21,846 bases of DNA from a virus, in the IMG/VR virus record IMGVR_UViG_3300030406_005149, positions 3,905 to 25,750 of that record; one strand, given 5' to 3'. The translations under genes were made by a program, and so were the position numbers. Positions 1 through 6,588 of the stretch are shown here, one piece after another; the first letter of the stretch is position 1, and each line of letters starts with the position of its first letter. A model generated the notes under the pieces. It was not told the origin of the DNA. It ran no database searches and worked only from the letters and a program-made list of their open reading frames with translations.

Positions 1-570
1 GGCGGAAGCCTTGTTGGTACTAAACTAATTGCTTTTACAAGTAAAGCACATCCTTCAGTACCTAATAATTTTTCTTCTGTTGAAATGACTGTTAGAGATA
101 TAACAAATGGAACAGTATATGTTGATGTAATTACAGGAATACAAGTAAATGCCCGACCTGTTGCAGATATGGTAGCACATCAAAATGGTTTAGTATCTTC
201 TCCTACAATAACAAATGGTACAATTAATTTATCAGCAGGTACTGAATATAGAATAGATGTTTTAGCCTTTTTACATTCTACTATGACAGGTTCAGGTACT
301 GAATCTGCCGCTTGTTTGCCGATAACTGATGTAGGAAATAATCATAATAATGGACATGTACAAATTTCACCTGCTCTTGGTACAATAACTTCTCCTTATA
401 GAGCACCTTATGGTAATGGTTTTAGAATTGATGTTCTTAATACAGCAGTAGCAGGTGAATTAATTTTTAAAGTTGCTAACCCTAATGGTGGACAAGATAC
501 AAACTCAAATGTCATTGCTGGTTCAGCAAGCGTTTCAGATGCTTATCACTTTAAAATAATTATAACATGA
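1..570 (+). CDS. C-terminal part of a probable virion structural protein (runs in from the left edge)
   Basis: The frame is open from base 1 and ends at TGA 568-570, so 189 residues are visible and the true start lies outside the window. An internal ATG at 85 has no ribosome binding site and is probably not the start. The protein is rich in Gly, Thr, Asn and Val, has alternating beta-type segments, and has no Cys cluster, membrane segment or enzymatic motif I recognise. It contains two similar 'TNGT' stretches near the start (ITNGTVYVDV and ITNGTINLSA), suggesting a repeated beta unit. This composition is typical of capsid decoration, tail or fibre proteins of tailed viruses, and it is on the strand opposite to the replication genes, as expected for a late module. 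The structural role is inferred; no specific family is recognised. Confidence 0.6.
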   Translation, partial: GGSLVGTKLIAFTSKAHPSVPNNFSSVEMTVRDITNGTVYVDVITGIQVNARPVADMVAHQNGLVSSPTITNGTINLSAGTEYRIDVLAFLHSTMTGSGTESAACLPITDVGNNHNNGHVQISPALGTITSPYRAPYGNGFRIDVLNTAVAGELIFKVANPNGGQDTNSNVIAGSASVSDAYHFKIIIT

Positions 571-580
571 TGTGATTAAT

Positions 581-736
581 ATGGAATATTGTTTGCCTGA
601 CACTAATTATTGTGTTAAAGGTTGGATGTTTATATTAGCAGTAGTATTAGAAGTACTATTTTATACAACTATTGCATTTATAATGGGTAAAAAGTTAAAA
701 CGCAGGATTAAAAAATCACTAAAAATTAAAAATTAG
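581..736 (+). CDS. 51-residue single-span membrane protein with basic tail
   Basis: ATG at 581, stop TAG at 734-736, 51 residues. It begins 10 bases after the preceding stop. A hydrophobic segment (about residues 15-35, WMFILAVVLEVLFYTTIAFI) is followed by a strongly basic tail (KKLKRRIKKS), consistent with one transmembrane helix whose C-terminus stays in the cytoplasm. Two Cys (4 and 11) lie in the short N-terminal part. The upstream sequence contains only a weak GTGAT-like binding site. Its place directly after a putative virion gene and before the terminator would suit a small late protein such as a holin-like, spanin-like or virion membrane protein, but nothing in the sequence decides this. 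Confidence 0.5.
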   Translation: MEYCLPDTNYCVKGWMFILAVVLEVLFYTTIAFIMGKKLKRRIKKSLKIKN

Positions 737-748
737 CGATTTTGGCGT

Positions 749-806
749 AAAAAAACGAGGCATAGCCGCTTTTACACGGCTACACCCCGATAAAAATAAC
801 TTTTTT
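749..806. terminator. Bidirectional terminator-like hairpin at the convergence of the two gene blocks
   Basis: TAGCCG at 763-768 pairs exactly with CGGCTA at 777-782 across an 8-base loop. Beyond a two-base mismatch the stem extends: G759-G760 with C785-C786 and C756-G757 with C788-G789. On the left is a run of seven A (749-755) and on the right six T (801-806), so transcripts from either strand would meet a stem followed by a U-run. It lies between the end of the + strand genes (736) and the end of the - strand genes (818). Archaeal termination depends mainly on T-runs, so the stem may protect 3' ends rather than drive release. Confidence 0.6.
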
Positions 807-817
807 ACTCAATGCCC

Positions 818-1423
818 TTACCAATTTACCTGCAACTCAGTAAATATATTTTCTTCTTCGTCAAAATACTTGACTATACCATTTTCTTGACCGTATTTCC
901 ATAAATCATAGGTCAATTGTGAATCTTTAAGGCAATAATCCACCACATCATCATATTCTCCCGCTTTCCATTTAACTACGGAATCAATACTACTCATATT
1001 CTTTTGGTCGTCTATGGTACATTTAACCAAATTGTCCAAATGAATTCTTTTCCCATGTTCTTTTAATAGATAGGCACTTGTATCAATACATCTATTTGAT
1101 TTATCCTCTAAATATTTTCTTACAATATAAATATCCATAGAATCTCTAAGGACAGGTAAATCAAAAGCGTTAATATTATGTCCTAATAAAATTCCACCTT
1201 TTTGAAAGTGCTCATCTATATCAAACTTAAACTCTCTTAATGATTTAATTTCAACATTAGTACCTTTTTTTAATTCTTTTAGAGGTTCATCCACATAAAT
1301 TACACCATTTTCTCCATCCCAAGTAGTTACACAAGCAACTTTAAATAAATGGGTATTGCCCCAACCTCCTATCTCATAACTCAAATTTTTAGTTTCTATA
1401 TCAAACGATAATACATTACTCAT
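818..1423 (-). CDS. DEDDy-type 3'-5' exonuclease
   Basis: The 201-residue protein has the three exonuclease motifs of the RNase H-like DEDD superfamily: FDIET (D8, E10), GHNINAFDLP (D88) and YCLKD (Y163, D167), the Tyr marking the DEDDy subclass. The spacing and the GHNxxxFDxP form of motif II resemble the proofreading domain of family B polymerases and RNase_H_2-type nucleases rather than DnaQ. It is a stand-alone domain with no polymerase. ATG at 1423 is preceded by AAAGGTG at about 8 bases and overlaps the upstream ATPase gene by 8 bases. As the last gene of the replication block it probably trims DNA ends during repair or recombination. PolB here already carries its own exonuclease motifs, so this gene would be additional. 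Confidence 0.82.
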   Translation of the reverse strand: MSNVLSFDIETKNLSYEIGGWGNTHLFKVACVTTWDGENGVIYVDEPLKELKKGTNVEIKSLREFKFDIDEHFQKGGILLGHNINAFDLPVLRDSMDIYIVRKYLEDKSNRCIDTSAYLLKEHGKRIHLDNLVKCTIDDQKNMSSIDSVVKWKAGEYDDVVDYCLKDSQLTYDLWKYGQENGIVKYFDEEENIFTELQVNW

Positions 1424-2942
1424 CTTTATTCACCTTTAATCTTACATAAGTTTTAGTTGTTCTTATTTCCTCAAAAATGTGTTTTACACTATGCCAATGT
1501 CTGTAAAATTTATTTCTCCCACATTGTTCATTCTTTCTGAAAGACTCAATCATCAACTTTTTATCTACCCATCCATTAGTACCATTAACTTTAACCTTTG
1601 GGTTTGTTGCATTATAAGCAGCGATATACATCTTTTCATTACTCTTATCAGAAAATCTCTTTGGCTTCTTCTTTAACTTTTCTGTGAACCAACTTGTAAT
1701 AGAGTCAAAAGATTCATCAGTCAATTGCCTACCTTGTTTAATATGTTTAGCAGTAATAACTGTACTTCTTTCAGATACAGCACATAAAGCCGCAGCAATA
1801 CAGATATTGTTAATCATATTCATTAAAAATGTATTTAATGCTTCATAAATACTGTCATCAAAAGTATTCATATATTTCTTCATACCTCTCCAAACATTTT
1901 TCAAAGCCTTCTGTCCATCTTCAGACCAAGTTACAACTTTTCTTTTATCACCATCTACTGCTTCTAATCTATCTTGAACCCATCTATAAGTATTGTAAAG
2001 CATCTCAGAAAATTCTTCATGATAAACAGATGAACCATCTTCATCTTCTAAGATTTCACCAACCATATCAATGTAATCTTCTTCCATTTGTGCCCTCAAA
2101 GATTCGGGAACATCTCTAACATACAACCACATTCTTTGAAATACACCCTTTGTTAGAATAACTTTTTCTAATCCTTCAGGTGGTAATGTTGTAGCCCATA
2201 AACTTCTTTGTGAATCAACAACTAAATCTTTACCCCACTCAGTTAGCCTTTTCTTAATTAAGTGGCTCTTAGAATCTAAGCGATTCATAAACTTTTGAAA
2301 TAGCATAACTGTTTCTTGTTTATGTTGCGACTCCTTAAAAATACCCGAATGTTCAAACTCATCAAAAGCAATAATACCGCTACCATACAGACTACCAAAA
2401 ATGGTTACATCGGTAAATTCTGGGGTATCATAATCATCATCTTCTCTTGCTTCCTGTCTATTGTATTCAGGGTTTGGTACATTCATCTTCATTGTTCCTA
2501 ACAATGCTTGGTCTGTAAAACTATCAGGATTGTTCAATGTAAAATTGCGAACACCTGTTAGCGGTAATTGGTTTCTTGTTGTAGGATAAGCATTAATTAA
2601 TTCAAAGGTTCTTTCCCATACAGGACACAAGAAATCAAACATTGTTGTTTTACCACTCCTTGAAGTTTGAATCCAACAATAATGTATTCTTGGGTCAAGA
2701 GCCAATCTACCTATTGGTACTCTAACTGAATCTTTTAATATCTGACCTAACGATACAAAATATGACATTTTTGCTGAATACTCATTGTAAAGAGAAAACT
2801 CTCCTACTACATTTTTCCAGCGTATAACATCTTTAGGCATCTCTATTTTCTTAGAACGAATAACCTCTAAATCGCTGTTATCATTTACCTTTGCTAATGC
2901 ATCATATAATTCCCACTCATCTACTTCTAAATCTTTTGCCAT
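1416..2942 (-). CDS. AAA+/P-loop ATPase, candidate replicative helicase
   Basis: 508 residues. A P-loop is seen at 91-100 (IQTSRSGKTT, K98), but the usual first Gly is replaced by Gln. A Walker B-like segment is at 189-196 (GIIAFDEF, D194/E195), a sensor-like stretch is at 249-255 (WATTLPP), and GVFQRM at 266-271 could supply an arginine finger (R270), as in DUF3987/MCM-like helicase modules. The C-terminus (about 440-508) is basic and has the look of a winged helix. No MCM, SF3 or DnaB family is clearly matched. It lies directly after the ERCC4 nuclease and primase genes (stop and start overlap as TAATG) and no other helicase is in the window, so a fork helicase is the best guess. A terminase-like motor is a less likely alternative. 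Confidence 0.6.
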   Translation of the reverse strand: MAKDLEVDEWELYDALAKVNDNSDLEVIRSKKIEMPKDVIRWKNVVGEFSLYNEYSAKMSYFVSLGQILKDSVRVPIGRLALDPRIHYCWIQTSRSGKTTMFDFLCPVWERTFELINAYPTTRNQLPLTGVRNFTLNNPDSFTDQALLGTMKMNVPNPEYNRQEAREDDDYDTPEFTDVTIFGSLYGSGIIAFDEFEHSGIFKESQHKQETVMLFQKFMNRLDSKSHLIKKRLTEWGKDLVVDSQRSLWATTLPPEGLEKVILTKGVFQRMWLYVRDVPESLRAQMEEDYIDMVGEILEDEDGSSVYHEEFSEMLYNTYRWVQDRLEAVDGDKRKVVTWSEDGQKALKNVWRGMKKYMNTFDDSIYEALNTFLMNMINNICIAAALCAVSERSTVITAKHIKQGRQLTDESFDSITSWFTEKLKKKPKRFSDKSNEKMYIAAYNATNPKVKVNGTNGWVDKKLMIESFRKNEQCGRNKFYRHWHSVKHIFEEIRTTKTYVRLKVNKDE

Positions 2943-3619
2943 TAATATCTCACCTCATTTTCTGAATTTAACGCCTTTAAAATATTGTATGCAGTTTTAT
3001 TACCAATACCTTTTATCTTAGTTATATCTTGAATATCAGCCATTGATATTTCTACAATACTTCCAAAGGACTTTAATAGGGCTTTTGCTTTTTCTACTGA
3101 AACACCCTTTATTTCAGATAGCACATCTACTCTTACATCGTCTGTTCTTATTTTCTTTGGTAATTCTTTATGTATAATTAAATCTTTATCTATGTGTTCT
3201 GTTGTTGCTAATATAATATGGGCGGCTGTTCTATAATTATCTACCCATATAGGTTTAACATCTGTATGTAATGCTATTGAAGTTAAAGCACCAACAAACA
3301 TTTTCTTTAATTTATTCTTCCATGATGTTGAATTATAATTTGTTCTTTCTAAATATTGTACTGCGTCTTCTAATGTTCCATATATTAATATTATATTCTT
3401 ATTGTATGTTCTATCCATATTATCTAATTGATTAAATATTCTTTTATTTCTAACTGATTGTAAAAAGTCAGCAGTTGATTTTGCTTCTATACAACAATCA
3501 CCTACTATATAATCTCCAATCTCTAACCATTTCTTTTCTGTTTTAATTTTTGCTCTTTCTGCAAAAGATTCTAATGTTCTACTTAATTGTGAGTCTTCTC
3601 TACTGTCAATTACTATCAT
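2942..3619 (-). CDS. ERCC4-domain (XPF/Mus81-type) structure-specific nuclease with C-terminal HhH2
   Basis: 225 residues from ATG 3619. That start is preferred over ATG 3625 because GGAGG lies 7 bases before it, against one base before the other. The N-terminal nuclease shows VIDSRE (D5), GDYIV (D36) and CIEAKSTADF (E45, K47, D51), matching the GD...ERK...D signature except that the Arg of ERK is Ala46. Residues 164-220 contain two helix-hairpin-helix repeats (SEIKGVS... and TKIKGIGNKTA...), the usual DNA-binding tail of archaeal XPF. No helicase half is present, as in short euryarchaeal and crenarchaeal XPF. It should cut branched DNA or flaps, and related dimers often bind PCNA, but I see no PCNA-binding motif here. 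It overlaps the primase gene by 14 bases. Confidence 0.85.
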   Translation of the reverse strand: MIVIDSREDSQLSRTLESFAERAKIKTEKKWLEIGDYIVGDCCIEAKSTADFLQSVRNKRIFNQLDNMDRTYNKNIILIYGTLEDAVQYLERTNYNSTSWKNKLKKMFVGALTSIALHTDVKPIWVDNYRTAAHIILATTEHIDKDLIIHKELPKKIRTDDVRVDVLSEIKGVSVEKAKALLKSFGSIVEISMADIQDITKIKGIGNKTAYNILKALNSENEVRY

Positions 3620-4655
3620 GTCCATACCTCCAACACTTACCTATACAAAGACCTTCTTCAATTAAAGTATTACAGTTAGGCGACATATATCTACCATCTA
3701 CAATAAATCTTACATGACCTTTTGTTTTTTCACTATCATAATCTATCCATGTATCTTCGTTAGAAGCAATCGTTTTTATTTCATGTTCTATTATAGACTT
3801 TATATCATTTAGTGCACTACCAGATAATTCTCTTGGTTTAATTTTCAGGTCCTGTTTAGTAATAGCAAGTTCAGATAAAAACTCATTATACCATTGTACT
3901 AAAAGTACTCTTGCTCTATGATTAGGATTTTCAGCCATAACTGCATTTTTTAAACAAGGAAGTATTGGTAAATCTCCAGGACTTTCAACACTATCAATTT
4001 CTATATCAGCCATTTCCATTTTTCTTACTTCAGGAAAATCAACTAATTTATTTCCATAATAAACAGGTTTTATATTTCTTTTACCATTATCTGAGAGTTT
4101 ATATATGGTCGGCAATCCCGCTATCAAATCTTCATGTGTAATAGGAATACACCAACGGTTAGCCTTAAGATGAAATGTATTTTGAATCCTTCTCAATCTA
4201 CTTGTATTAATTACAACCGTATCAAGAAAAGGACTTTTATTTACTACATCATGACAGATATTGAAGAATGCTTTAACTTGTCTAAAAGTCTTAGCGACAT
4301 TACCATATACAAATATATGAAACCCTCTTCCAGAAAAAGATATATTATGCTTGTAATCTTTTTCCATTAACCATTGATGCATTCTTAACACATCTTGATA
4401 TAAATCGGGCATAGATTCTTCATCGCCATGAGCATCAAAATCTAAAAATATTCTATCAATTATAATAGAATATTCTAACCCACGATTAGTAGTAAAGTGT
4501 TTGTAATCATAGACAGAAGTAAATAGATTCATTTTACCATTATACATATTAATAAAGTTTCTATACTCTTCTTCATTCTTAACTACAATTCTTCCTGCTT
4601 CTCTTGCATTATTTCTTAGACTCCCTGCCCACATCTCTCTTGGAAAATACACCAT
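3606..4655 (-). CDS. Archaeo-eukaryotic primase with fused PriL-like Fe-S region
   Basis: 349 residues from ATG 4655. GTG 4661 and ATG 4658 are alternative starts because AAAGGTGATGATGG overlaps this region. The AEP catalytic motifs are present: FLDFD (D72, D74), SFSGRGFHIFV (about 106-116, H113) and RLRRIQ...HLKANRWCIPI (H162, K164). The C-terminal third begins LPILPC (C234) and ends with PNCNTL and GLCIGKC (C328, C337, C341). These four Cys fit the 4Fe-4S arrangement of the primase large-subunit C-terminal domain. The protein therefore looks like a PriS-PriL fusion, as in archaeal plasmid and virus primases. It should start DNA chains at the virus fork and may also polymerise. It is flanked by the ERCC4 nuclease and small genes of the same transcript. 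Confidence 0.88.
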   Translation of the reverse strand: MVYFPREMWAGSLRNNAREAGRIVVKNEEEYRNFINMYNGKMNLFTSVYDYKHFTTNRGLEYSIIIDRIFLDFDAHGDEESMPDLYQDVLRMHQWLMEKDYKHNISFSGRGFHIFVYGNVAKTFRQVKAFFNICHDVVNKSPFLDTVVINTSRLRRIQNTFHLKANRWCIPITHEDLIAGLPTIYKLSDNGKRNIKPVYYGNKLVDFPEVRKMEMADIEIDSVESPGDLPILPCLKNAVMAENPNHRARVLLVQWYNEFLSELAITKQDLKIKPRELSGSALNDIKSIIEHEIKTIASNEDTWIDYDSEKTKGHVRFIVDGRYMSPNCNTLIEEGLCIGKCWRYGHDSN

Positions 4656-4749
4656 CATCACCTTTTACATATTCATGTAAAGAACAAAATATTTTTTCAG
4701 GCTTAGTTAATTCAGCCTTACAGCCTATAACTTTACACCTTCTTCTCAT
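4609..4749 (-). CDS. 46-residue zinc-finger-like protein
   Basis: ATG 4749 overlaps the TGA of the preceding gene as ATGA and has GAGAGG six bases upstream. The stop is TAA at 4609-4611. The 46-residue product is basic at the start (MRRRCKVIGC) and has Cys5-x4-Cys10 and Cys22-x2-His25 (FCSLHEY), a spacing that could bind one zinc ion. It overlaps the primase start by 47 bases in another frame. A 43-residue protein at 10300-10431 has a similar C-x4-C-x10-C pattern, so the two may be related. No known family is recognised. The clear binding site, stop-start overlap and ordered Cys/His make a real gene likely. Confidence 0.6.
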   Translation of the reverse strand: MRRRCKVIGCKAELTKPEKIFCSLHEYVKGDDGVFSKRDVGRESKK

Positions 4750-5219
4750 TTCATTCCTCTCTTTTTCATTTCTTTATCATCTAATTGTTTAGTATCTAAT
4801 TTTATTCTTTCTTTTAAAGTCATTACTTTCTCATCTTCGTCATCACTATTTTCATTTGATTCCAACTCTCCTTCACCCTCTTCAATAAATGATTCAAGTG
4901 CTTCAATAGGTTCATCATTAAAATTCACCGTTGCTGATTTTAGAAATAATGCTAACTTAGCAGTTATCCATTCTTCTAATATATCAAATGTTTTATTATA
5001 AATTGCTTTTGCAAATGACATATTTCTTTTTGGTATTTCAGTATCGCAAATAATATAATATTTAGTTTCTATATCTAATTCACTAAGTATCTCTTTTGCT
5101 ATTTCTGTTACTATTTCTTCCTTTTGAATTATGTCATTAATAGTCCATCTTCGTTCTTTAATTTTGTTTTCTATTATGTCGCTATTATAAAAATCCTCAC
5201 CTGCATTAGAACCAATCAT
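4746..5219 (-). CDS. Unrecognised acidic protein
   Basis: 157 residues from ATG 5219, which has GGAGG eight bases upstream. A longer reading to 5297 would overlap the upstream nuclease gene much further and has no binding site, so I reject it. The first 110 residues are predicted mostly helical. From about residue 105 there is a strongly acidic stretch (EEGEGELESNENSDDEDE) followed by a lysine-rich end. There are no Cys clusters, nucleotide-binding loops or membrane segments. It overlaps the Cas4-like nuclease gene by 14 bases and the zinc-finger gene by 4, so it is cotranslated with nuclease and primase genes. I do not recognise the family. A partner or regulator of the primase or nuclease is only a guess from position. 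Confidence 0.7.
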   Translation of the reverse strand: MIGSNAGEDFYNSDIIENKIKERRWTINDIIQKEEIVTEIAKEILSELDIETKYYIICDTEIPKRNMSFAKAIYNKTFDILEEWITAKLALFLKSATVNFNDEPIEALESFIEEGEGELESNENSDDEDEKVMTLKERIKLDTKQLDDKEMKKRGMK

Positions 5220-6072
5220 TTTGACTTCCTCCATCAGCCGCTTCGCAATGGTCGTAATGTCCACAATGAATACACTTTTTATAGAAATATGAAGCATTAA
5301 ATTCTTCTTCTAAATATGAATTAATCAATTTTTCAAAAGATGCTTTAACTGCTGTTTCAGAACGCTTAGAAACTTTTTCAGCATATACATAATTACTTGC
5401 TGGATAATACCAAGCCCAATGTGTAAAAGGAATTTCAGGGTCTAAACCTAATTCTCTAATTTGTTCAGGGTCAGCATTCTCAAATAGTATTTTATAAAAA
5501 GCCATTTCTTTACGCATTGTTGTTTTCTTAGAATCCTTCCATGCACCTGTTTTTAATTCCATAGGAATATAACCATCACCTTCTAAGAATAATCTATCAA
5601 TAATTCCTTGAAGATGTACTTCTATTCCTGATTCAGTAGTGTATCTTGCATCAAGCATAATTTCATTACCAACAGGTATAAATTCATTTAGTGTTTCTTC
5701 GTGATGACATTCAATAAATCTTTCAGTATTATATGCCGACATAGCCCTATACAAATCTTCATATTCTTCGTTATCAGTTTCGGGATAAAGACTCCTAAAA
5801 TGTTTTTGTAGTTTCATAGGTTCTTCCACAAACTCTAACGCATCATCAATTTTTACAATTTTCCAAAACTCTTCTTGAGCATTGTGTACAACTGTACCTT
5901 TAATCATAGCAGGGCTTGTCTTTTGTTTAATATCGTCAATATAACCATACTTATAATTTAGATTACAAAAACCATAACTACCAATAGAAGATTTAGTAAT
6001 CTTCAATATAGGTGGTCTTCCATCTATATTTCCTTCCCACTTATATGTATATTCTCCATTTTCTTCTCTCAC
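5206..6072 (-). CDS. Cas4/RecB-like PD-(D/E)XK nuclease with 4Fe-4S cysteines
   Basis: 288 residues from GTG 6072, chosen because AAAGG is 8 bases upstream. GTG 6081 overlaps that site. Nuclease motifs in order: KGTVVHNAQEEFW (H63), GIIDRLFLEG (D159), MELKTG (E172, K174) and a following Lys/Tyr region (KEMAFYKILFE). Cys36 near the N-terminus plus Cys267-x2-Cys270-x5-Cys276 at the end give the four ligands of the Cas4/AddB iron-sulphur cluster. Proteins of this type are 5'-to-3' or bidirectional ssDNA exonucleases. No cas1, cas2 or repeat array is present, so a role in viral recombination or end resection with the RadA-like ATPase is more likely than CRISPR adaptation. It follows the HNH gene after about 38 bases. 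Confidence 0.85.
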   Translation of the reverse strand: MREENGEYTYKWEGNIDGRPPILKITKSSIGSYGFCNLNYKYGYIDDIKQKTSPAMIKGTVVHNAQEEFWKIVKIDDALEFVEEPMKLQKHFRSLYPETDNEEYEDLYRAMSAYNTERFIECHHEETLNEFIPVGNEIMLDARYTTESGIEVHLQGIIDRLFLEGDGYIPMELKTGAWKDSKKTTMRKEMAFYKILFENADPEQIRELGLDPEIPFTHWAWYYPASNYVYAEKVSKRSETAVKASFEKLINSYLEEEFNASYFYKKCIHCGHYDHCEAADGGSQNDWF

Positions 6073-6110
6073 TCTAAACACCTTTTTATAATTTTTATCT
6101 GGGAGGATTC

Positions 6111-6587
6111 TTAATTCACTTTTTTTAGTTCGTCAATTAATTGACTTGCCCCCTGTCGGGTAAGTCCATCAGGTATATCTCCACCCAATTTTTTGATATA
6201 CTTGATTTGATTTTCTGTTGGCTCTTTATCAGCATTTTCTTTAGAAACTCTTGATGTAGCATTTTCTAAATTTGTTCTTAACATTGAAGCAGTAGTTAAG
6301 TCATGACATGGCTTGCATACTTCAACAACATTAGACCTTGCACTAATTAAATGTAATAGTCCTTCTTTTTTACATTTATGTTGTGAAATAATATGATGCC
6401 ATTCGGTAATCCCGTCATCAGGTTCAACTTGACAAATACTACAAACGCCTGTTTTAACCCAAAGACTTTCTTCTTCAAGTTGTAACTTAGCAATTTCTTC
6501 TTCATGCTTGTTATACTTTTCTTCCAACTTATCCATTTCATTTTTCAATTTCATTATTCTTTTAATATTACTTTTTTCTCTTGTCAA
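6111..6587 (-). CDS. HNH endonuclease with N-terminal coiled coil
   Basis: 158 residues. Residues 5-42 are heptad-rich and charged (coiled coil). The HNH core follows: C49-x2-C52, TEWHHI (H64, H65), N86 and C91-x2-C94-H95, with the four Cys as a zinc site. Residues 123-156 (PTENQIKYIKKLGG...SQLIDELKK) form a short helical domain that recurs at the ends of many phage nucleases and polymerase-associated proteins. The start appears to be TTG 6587, with GGTGG four to five bases upstream at the end of polB. An ATG 33 bases downstream has no binding site. It may be a free-standing homing-type nuclease beside polB or part of DNA processing. Without homologues at other sites I cannot decide. Confidence 0.8.
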   Translation of the reverse strand: MTREKSNIKRIMKLKNEMDKLEEKYNKHEEEIAKLQLEEESLWVKTGVCSICQVEPDDGITEWHHIISQHKCKKEGLLHLISARSNVVEVCKPCHDLTTASMLRTNLENATSRVSKENADKEPTENQIKYIKKLGGDIPDGLTRQGASQLIDELKKVN

Positions 6588-6588
6588 T

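Noticed and set aside
1479-2501. Open frames of 61-96 codons on the + strand opposite the ATPase gene
   Set aside because: They are antisense to a well-supported protein, have no binding sites and translate to low-complexity Ser/Leu/His/Ile-rich sequence.
5206-5230. SQNDWF at the end of the Cas4-like protein as a PIP box
   Set aside because: It lacks the hydrophobic residue at the fourth position and the correct spacing of Q-x-x-L-x-x-F-F.
5220-5297. Longer start for the acidic protein at 4746-5219
   Set aside because: The extension lies inside the end of the nuclease gene, has no binding site, and a perfect GGAGG precedes ATG 5219.
5206-6072. Cas4-like gene as evidence for a CRISPR-Cas locus
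   Set aside because: No Cas1/Cas2, effector or repeat array is present. Cas4-type nucleases are common in archaeal viruses as stand-alone enzymes.
6347-6541. 64-codon frame on the - strand inside the HNH gene
   Set aside because: It overlaps the HNH catalytic core in another frame and has no recognisable content.
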